Shown here in pieces: positions 59,043 to 64,000 of a DNA stretch of 64,000 nt. The position numbers and the translations under genes are program-made. The stretch comes from Candidatus Melainabacteria bacterium. GTDB lineage: Bacteria; Cyanobacteriota; Vampirovibrionia; Obscuribacterales; Obscuribacteraceae. Location of the stretch: the NCBI GenBank assembly GCA_016716405.1, contig JADJWK010000001.1:2797679-2861678 (forward strand). Direction: 5' to 3'. The first letter of the stretch is position 1; each line of letters opens with the position of its first letter. The notes below the pieces were generated by a model that ran no database searches, was not told the origin of the DNA, and worked only from the letters and a program-made list of their open reading frames with translations.

Positions 59043-60480
59043 CGGAGTCGACCCTCCTGTAGGGAAGTCTCGCCACCAGGGTGGTAACGCCCCCATCGGA
59101 CTGAGCCGCCACCGAGCCCCCGTGGGCTACCACGATGGCCCTGATCAGAGAGTGCGAGAGAACCTCCGAGGCACCGGCGTCGCAGTGGAAGCGGGTGAAA
59201 AACTGGCTGCTCTCCTCGGCTCTCAGAGGCTTGCCGCGCTCGCTTATTCTTACTTCGATATTCTCGACCGTCTCGGCGACGGCCAGATCGACGGCGGAGT
59301 CTTCCGGGGCCCGGGCGATCGAGGCGGTCAGGAGCGAGCCCAGGGCAACAGGCAGGAGCTCCGGATCGCCCGCGACGGTGATATCAGAAATGGTGGCATT
59401 AATCGAAAGGCGCTTCTCTTCGATTGCCTGTTCCCTGTCCGCGATAATCGTCTCGATGAGGCGAGCCAGCGAAAGCTCTTCTTGCTTGACTATCTGCGAG
59501 CCTGCCTCCAGGCGCTCGAGAAGGAGCATATTGTTGACCAGGTCGATGAGTTCGCTGAGGCTCTTCTGAGCCCTGCCGACCTCCGCCACGGCATGATCCG
59601 GAAAGTTCCCCATCGCCCCTGCTTCGAGCAGGGTAAGGGTGCCGGATATGGAGGTCAGGGGGGTTCGCAGCTCGTGGGAGACGACACCGATGAGCTGCTC
59701 TTTGAAAGCCTCGAATTCCAGGAGCTCGGTGGCTGAGGCGTGCAGCGCCTCGTCGAGCTCGGCCATCTCGTCCTCGCCGCGCAGGGGAGGGTTGAGGGGC
59801 ATCCGGGCGCCGAGCTTGAATGTGTTGGCTATGACATTGTCCAGGCGGGCGCTCAGATATCGGGCCATATAGATCGCCAGGAGTGCCGTGATGGTGATAT
59901 TGACCACCAGCCCGAAGAGGAGGAAGAGATGGATCTTGAAAATTGCCTGACGGCGCAGAGCGGGCTCCACTGTCTGGAGATTCCTCTCTCGATCGATTAT
60001 CCGCTTGGCGCTGCCCTCCGAGCGCATGATCAGGAGCTGCTCGGTCTGACCGCTGCTCTGCAGATTGAGGAAGGAGCTGAGCCTGTCCCGGGGCGGCGAA
60101 TTGATCACGTCTTCTTGATGGCGCAGCCAGAGCGCGGAGGATGCGCGCATGCGCGAGCAGGCTTCCTGCTCGTCCCTGTCTCCTTTTGTGAGTCTGTCGA
60201 GCTTCTCGGCGGCGATCAGAAGCCGGCGCCGGGAATTCTCGTTGCGCTCGAGGATCTCTTCATTGCGGGTGACGTTGTAGATGATCGCCGTGGTGGTGGA
60301 GTCTGCCAGCTCTTTGAGCATGGTCTCGACACAGACGATCTTGTCCTGGGAGCGGATCTGTCTGCGTATGTGCCTGGTGGCGTCCTCCAGAAGACCCATG
60401 AGGACCACGACGAAAAAGATCTCGAAAAGCAGGGGAATCGAGACGACTATCAGACCCTTGTGGAGAATCGAGAGCTTCAT
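59035..60480 (-). CDS. Histidine-kinase-like protein: phospho-acceptor His intact, ATPase motifs lost
   Basis: A 481-residue paralog of the downstream gene with the same plan: TM1 (LIVVSIPLLFEIFFVVVLMG), helical periplasmic domain, TM2 (LFLLFGLVVNITITALLAI), HAMP-like segment and DHp domain with a textbook H-box VVSHELRTPLTSISG (His269). The catalytic domain keeps the fold but not the chemistry: the N-box position reads LGSLLTASIARAP, the G1 position ISERGKPLRAE, and the G2 position EVLSHSLIRAI, so the Asn, Asp and Gly residues for ATP and Mg are missing. The end HGGSVAAQSDGGVTTLVARL still matches. It likely needs a partner to be phosphorylated. Start ATG 60480. Confidence 0.92.
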   Translation of the reverse strand: MKLSILHKGLIVVSIPLLFEIFFVVVLMGLLEDATRHIRRQIRSQDKIVCVETMLKELADSTTTAIIYNVTRNEEILERNENSRRRLLIAAEKLDRLTKGDRDEQEACSRMRASSALWLRHQEDVINSPPRDRLSSFLNLQSSGQTEQLLIMRSEGSAKRIIDRERNLQTVEPALRRQAIFKIHLFLLFGLVVNITITALLAIYMARYLSARLDNVIANTFKLGARMPLNPPLRGEDEMAELDEALHASATELLEFEAFKEQLIGVVSHELRTPLTSISGTLTLLEAGAMGNFPDHAVAEVGRAQKSLSELIDLVNNMLLLERLEAGSQIVKQEELSLARLIETIIADREQAIEEKRLSINATISDITVAGDPELLPVALGSLLTASIARAPEDSAVDLAVAETVENIEVRISERGKPLRAEESSQFFTRFHCDAGASEVLSHSLIRAIVVAHGGSVAAQSDGGVTTLVARLPYRRVDSGA

Positions 60481-60582
60481 GAGTGAAGAACCATGCCTTT
60501 ATATAAATATATGATTCCCGCGAGATCGGCGGCTCACTTTCGGGCTATGAATATAAGACGCTTGGGTTTAGAATTCTCTGTT

Positions 60583-60756
60583 ATGAAAACCTGGACTGAG
60601 CTGGAGATGCCCGCCGTCGGCCCGATTAGGCAGTTCGCCTTCCCCGAGAAGGACCGGATGCTTTTGCGGACCGGGGAAGACACCGGCCGGCGGCTCGAGC
60701 TCGATTTTGCGGAGACCGGGAATGTTGATCTCAGCCCTCATTTTGTCTCAGGATAG
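60583..60756 (+). CDS. Small hypothetical protein, 57 aa
   Basis: Begins at an ATG at 60583 with no clear ribosome site (upstream in-frame starts at 60493 and 60547 lie in the divergent promoter area). The product MKTWTELEMPAVGPIRQFAF is followed by a charged stretch ending VDLSPHFVSG. No family. It ends 4 bases before the next gene, so it may be a leader partner of that gene. Low confidence as a real protein. Confidence 0.4.
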   Translation: MKTWTELEMPAVGPIRQFAFPEKDRMLLRTGEDTGRRLELDFAETGNVDLSPHFVSG

Positions 60757-60760
60757 AGCT

Positions 60761-61504
60761 ATGTCGTTGTCGAGACCATGGGCCCTGGCTTCGCCGGACC
60801 TGAGCGAAGATTTGATCGAGCGAAATGAGCTTCTCGATGATCCGCGTTTCTGGGCGATTCTTTATGAGAGCTTCATCGAGGCGACCACGGAAGACGAATT
60901 CGACGATGGATGCCACCGTTTTTTCGGTTGCACCGCTGACGAGGTAGAGACCCTTTTCTCTTCTCTGTCTTCCGCCGGAGACCCGGATTCTTTTCCTGTC
61001 TACACTGTCGAGATGCGTTTGACGGGCGGCTTTTCGGTTGGTCTTGGTCTGAGCATGTTTCCGGACAGTTTCGATATCCCGGTTTTCTTGAGAGAGGATG
61101 CGGATGCCACTTTGATAGGTATCATTGGCGGTGCGTTTATGCTTCCGGCTCTCCGTTGGTGCGAGCTTGCCATGTTGCAGGATCGCTTGCTCCTTCAGGA
61201 TGCAAATACCCGCTCTCGAATGCTTCTTATGCTCTATCCATGTGTCTATCTGACTTATGAGGTCGATGTCGAGGAAGTCAGGGCTTCCCTCCTGCGAGCT
61301 CTGGCAGAATCCGGAATCGGTGCGACTCACCGCGATGAGCTGGTGGCAAGGCTCACCGAATGCGGTGGCAATACGGTCTGGCGAGAGGACCCGCAGCTTG
61401 GCTGGGTCAACGACAGCCGGCACAGTCTGCGCAATCCCGAGGTGGATTACTCGGAAGGGGCGATTGCATCCAGCCGCAGGTTGTTCGCTCGGGAAGGACG
61501 CTGA
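60761..61504 (+). CDS. Hypothetical cytoplasmic protein, 247 aa
   Basis: The ATG at 60761 has AGGA 8 bases upstream. Not recognised. Acidic and soluble: LIERNELLDDPRFWAILYES, FIEATTEDEFDDGCHRFFGC, a beta pair VYTVEMRLTGGFSVGLGLSM, helical middle GIIGGAFMLPALRWCELAML and YLTYEVDVEEVRASLLRALA. The composition and size recall small immunity-type proteins, but no toxin gene is next to it, so I assign no role. Confidence 0.65.
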   Translation: MSLSRPWALASPDLSEDLIERNELLDDPRFWAILYESFIEATTEDEFDDGCHRFFGCTADEVETLFSSLSSAGDPDSFPVYTVEMRLTGGFSVGLGLSMFPDSFDIPVFLREDADATLIGIIGGAFMLPALRWCELAMLQDRLLLQDANTRSRMLLMLYPCVYLTYEVDVEEVRASLLRALAESGIGATHRDELVARLTECGGNTVWREDPQLGWVNDSRHSLRNPEVDYSEGAIASSRRLFAREGR

Positions 61505-61565
61505 GATTCTTATTCAGAAACTCACTAAAGGCTTACATGCTGGGGATTGATGGCCCGCGCGTAGT

Positions 61566-63998
61566 CTACTTGTACTGCTTGATGAATTCTTTGAACTTCC
61601 TGGCATCGGTTCCGACAAATCTACCCTTTTCTTCCAGGGCGATTGAGCCGTCCGCATTCTGGCTCACCGTGAAGGCTATGGTGGTCGGATAGTCGGTGAC
61701 TTTGTGCTCCCTGGCGAATTTGATTGTATTGGGATCATAGTGGGGATGGTTGCTGTCGAACTCGACTTCCATTTTGCCGAAGATGCCGTTTTCGGCGATG
61801 GTCTGCTGGACGTCACCATTCTGAAGGGTGGTGCGGTCCATTCCCACGCAGGCCGGGCACCAGCTTCCGCCCAGTTTCATGAAATAGGTCCTTCCCGATT
61901 TGAGGGCTTCTTGCTGTCCGGCCTGAAGCTCTTCCGGACCGAACATGGTCCGCTCGGGAACATAGGGCTTCTCGGGCTCAGGCGCCTGCCTGTCCAGGTA
62001 AGCCGTTACATCGGGATTATTGATCCTGGTCTTGATGGTGTCATTATCGACACCGGCAAGCTGAGCTCTGCCGACGACATTCTTGATGAGCTCCTCGCGC
62101 TGGAACAGCTCCGGATGTCGTCTGGCGGCTTCGCCTATCTGATCCAGACCGCCCAGGGCGTTGGGCTTGCCGGTCTCTGGATCGTTATTGCCCATCAAGT
62201 ACATGCCGTAGTCGATGCGGGTGAGACCGTCGGCCTTGTCCAGAAGCTGCACGTTGACGGCTGCGGTCTGGATGGCTTCGAGTTTTTCGGCATTCGGCGT
62301 GGCGCTGGCCTTCTCCGCGGCGAGGTCGGACTGCACCTTGCTCATGGCGGTGGTGATATCGGATGTGGTGACACCGTCTGCCAGGCCTATGGCTCTCTGG
62401 AAGAGAGCTGTGGCCTGCTCATAGCCGGCGCCGCGAGCCTGGGATAGAGCTTCCATGATCTGGCTGTTCGCCTGACCGAGCCGTTCCATGACCTGTTGCT
62501 CGCTGTTGGCGGGCGGATTGTCGCCGCCGTCTCCACCTTCGGGCTGGGTTTCGGGATTTGTCTCCGGTTGGGTCTCCGGTTGGGTCTCGGGTTGGGTCTC
62601 GGGTTGGGTCTCAGGTTGGGTCTCGGGTTGGGTCTCAGGTTGGGTCTCAGGCTCTCCGCCGGGTCTGTTTTGATCGAGCCTGCCACCACGATCTGCCGGG
62701 GGAAGATTGTCGGCCACCGTGGCTTCGGGGTCGTCTTCGAGCCTGTCATTCAGGCGCTGTCTGGCGGATTTCAGATCGACGCCGGGGAACTCGCGCTCCA
62801 GGCGCTGAAGATCGTAGGGGGTCTCTGCCAGGCGATCGAGATAGCTTTCGCTGGTGGCTAGCTCAGGGCTTCTGGCAAAGGCTTCTTTGATGTCTTTGAC
62901 ACCCTCATCGAACTGGGAGTTCTTGAGGCTGGACATGCCCTTCTCGAAGCGCGTGATGCCGGGCATCTTTTCCATGAGGTCGAGCCAGGCCATGTCGGCG
63001 TTGATCTTGGTGAGAGTATCCGGATCGCCGCCGCCGGCTTTCAGCTTTTCGGCATCCAGGTGCTTTTGCTTTTCTTCCCGGGCGAGTTTCAGATCGTCGG
63101 GCTTGATGCCGTCGGCGACCTCTATCGCGCGGTCGAAAAGGGCCTGGCGCTGATCGAAGGTCATCTCGGCGGGACCCTGACCGTCTACCAGATCGAAGTT
63201 CATGCTGCGTCTGAGAACATCGGCGCGATCGCCTGCCGGGCTCAGGTCGCCCCGCCGAGCTGAAAGTAGAGCGTCGAAGATCTCCTGGCGCTGGCGGTCG
63301 ATTTCTCTGAGGGCTTTCTCGCCGGGAGTGCGGGGCTCGCTCTCAGGTCTGCCTTCGGGATTGGTGTCCGGACTGGTATCGGGGTTAGCATCAGGGTTGT
63401 TATCGGCGGGCGCATCCGGGACTTTGAACTGTCCCTTGCGCTGGTCCATGCGACGCTGGGCGTACTGGAGCTGATCTTTGATGACGCTGGTGATCTCGCT
63501 ACGCGCTCCCCAGGTATTGGCGATGAGCTTGTCGTCCAGGTGAGGTTGACCCTCGGCATCGGCTGTGAGCGCGAAGATGCCTGTGTAGGTCATGTTCTCG
63601 TTGATGTTCTTGGCGGCGTACTGGCCGAGCTCGGAGTTGGGATCCATGCTGGCGCGATCGGCGAAGATATAGACGGCATCGGCGCCGCCATTCTTGGCGT
63701 CCCTGATCGGGCCCTCCACGGCCGACTGCGCGTAGTCGACGTCCTTGCCGGCCCAGACTACCACCACGGGTTTGCCCGTGCGTGCCGCCTCGTTGAAGGC
63801 TTCTTTATAGTTCTTGTCCGTGTACTTGAAAGTATCTCCGACGCTCTTCTTGTATTCAGCGTCGTCTTTCCAGACGTTCTTGGCTCGCCCGTGATCGACA
63901 ATGTTGAAATTGTCGCTGACAGGTGAAACCGTTCCGTCGTTAATACGCCGGATGTCTCTTATTTGGTTGGGATCGGGTGTAAATACCCGTGGATTCAC
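61566..63998 (-). CDS. Large two-thioredoxin-fold protein with PETQ-repeat linkers (may extend past window)
   Basis: At least 810 residues from a GTG at 63998; the true start may lie beyond the window. Residues about 50-160 form a thioredoxin-like domain without redox cysteines (TGKPVVVVWAGKDVDYAQSA, GADAVYIFADRASMDPNSEL). A Pro/Asn/Asp/Glu-rich linker (about 195-225) and helical region follow, then a second linker of about nine Glu-Thr-Gln-Pro-type tetrads (about 450-490), another helical region, and a C-terminal thioredoxin domain with a true motif SWCPACVGMD (about 720-730) and cis-Pro in VTDYPTTIAF. No signal is visible from this start. Domain-scaffold and disulfide roles are inferred. 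Confidence 0.8.
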   Translation of the reverse strand: MNPRVFTPDPNQIRDIRRINDGTVSPVSDNFNIVDHGRAKNVWKDDAEYKKSVGDTFKYTDKNYKEAFNEAARTGKPVVVVWAGKDVDYAQSAVEGPIRDAKNGGADAVYIFADRASMDPNSELGQYAAKNINENMTYTGIFALTADAEGQPHLDDKLIANTWGARSEITSVIKDQLQYAQRRMDQRKGQFKVPDAPADNNPDANPDTSPDTNPEGRPESEPRTPGEKALREIDRQRQEIFDALLSARRGDLSPAGDRADVLRRSMNFDLVDGQGPAEMTFDQRQALFDRAIEVADGIKPDDLKLAREEKQKHLDAEKLKAGGGDPDTLTKINADMAWLDLMEKMPGITRFEKGMSSLKNSQFDEGVKDIKEAFARSPELATSESYLDRLAETPYDLQRLEREFPGVDLKSARQRLNDRLEDDPEATVADNLPPADRGGRLDQNRPGGEPETQPETQPETQPETQPETQPETQPETQPETNPETQPEGGDGGDNPPANSEQQVMERLGQANSQIMEALSQARGAGYEQATALFQRAIGLADGVTTSDITTAMSKVQSDLAAEKASATPNAEKLEAIQTAAVNVQLLDKADGLTRIDYGMYLMGNNDPETGKPNALGGLDQIGEAARRHPELFQREELIKNVVGRAQLAGVDNDTIKTRINNPDVTAYLDRQAPEPEKPYVPERTMFGPEELQAGQQEALKSGRTYFMKLGGSWCPACVGMDRTTLQNGDVQQTIAENGIFGKMEVEFDSNHPHYDPNTIKFAREHKVTDYPTTIAFTVSQNADGSIALEEKGRFVGTDARKFKEFIKQYK
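62541..62655 (+). repeat. 12-base tandem repeat encoding the PETQ linker
   Basis: The unit ggttgggtctcN is repeated about nine times with a few third-position changes. It lies within the thioredoxin-fold gene; slippage would change the linker length in steps of four residues without a frameshift. Confidence 0.85.
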
Positions 63999-64000
63999 AA

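Noticed and set aside
60761..61504. Immunity protein of a contact-dependent toxin system
   Set aside because: Size and acidity fit loosely, but no toxin, secretion or delivery gene is adjacent.
1..64000. CRISPR arrays, tRNA or rRNA genes, HIP1 (GCGATCGC) enrichment
   Set aside because: Looked for by eye in all intergenic intervals; no repeat-spacer pattern, no cloverleaf sequence and no HIP1 clustering were found. A covariance-model scan would settle small RNAs.

Overview
The window is 64 kb of GC-rich, densely coding bacterial DNA: about 52 protein genes, with no rRNA, tRNA or CRISPR array that I can recognise. The gene content suggests a diderm heterotroph on the non-photosynthetic branch next to the cyanobacteria (Melainabacteria/Vampirovibrionia, possibly Obscuribacterales). 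This is an inference, not a direct observation. It rests on an exosortase next to a VIT-domain PEP-CTERM-like membrane protein (a cyanobacterial-type arrangement), an SLH-domain surface protein, many TPR and low-complexity secreted proteins, a membrane-bound Ser/Thr kinase, polyphosphate kinase and glycogen enzymes. No photosynthesis gene is present.

Layout. 0-5 kb: heavy-metal RND efflux genes (czcA-like, cut by the window edge, and czcB-like), divergent from an OmpR-type regulator and a frameshifted sensor kinase. 5-6.3 kb: a decayed MFS transporter fragment and an unknown secreted protein. 6.2-11.7 kb: MeaB GTPase, a 22-residue-repeat secreted protein, a coiled-coil protein, NagA, a protein with three MshEN-like modules, and a TPR protein. 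11.7-14.3 kb: a sigma-region-4/SF1-helicase fusion convergent with an orphan Dam-type methylase. 14.3-19 kb: a ppk1-PQQ propeller-tandem Usp operon. 19-23.5 kb: a small secreted protein and MscS, divergent from an outer-layer protein and glgX. 23.6-27.9 kb: an exosortase locus. 27.8-36.9 kb, all on the minus strand: an esterase, small membrane proteins, an NDH-2/cNMP/CBS fusion, a TPR protein and glycogen phosphorylase. 37-39.4 kb: a repeat/SLH protein. 39.4-46.3 kb: two tandem ClC-CBS-Usp transporters, an LRR protein and SprT. 46.4-50.8 kb: an unknown protein, a LOG-family protein, a thioredoxin-like protein, a Ser/Thr kinase and a partner gene. 51-52 kb: a HigBA-type toxin-antitoxin with a palindromic operator. 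52-56 kb: secreted and membrane proteins of unknown role. 56-60.5 kb: an outer-membrane protein gene with an in-frame stop, downstream of two paralogous histidine kinases. 60.5-64 kb: a two-gene unknown module and a large thioredoxin-fold protein that reaches the window edge.

Functional themes: storage polymers (polyphosphate, glycogen), energy and ion balance (NDH-2, ClC, MscS, metal efflux), stress sensing (Usp, cNMP and CBS modules fused to transporters and an oxidoreductase) and elaborate envelope biology.

The most unusual observation is the kinase pair at 57.6-60.5 kb. One paralog keeps the phospho-accepting histidine but has lost the recognisable ATP-binding motifs. Its translationally coupled neighbour keeps the ATPase motifs but has glutamate in place of the histidine. 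Together they make one complete kinase, which suggests obligate trans-phosphorylation. Other candidates worth follow-up are the sigma4-helicase fusion, the ClC pair with diverged proton-glutamate positions, and the exosortase locus.
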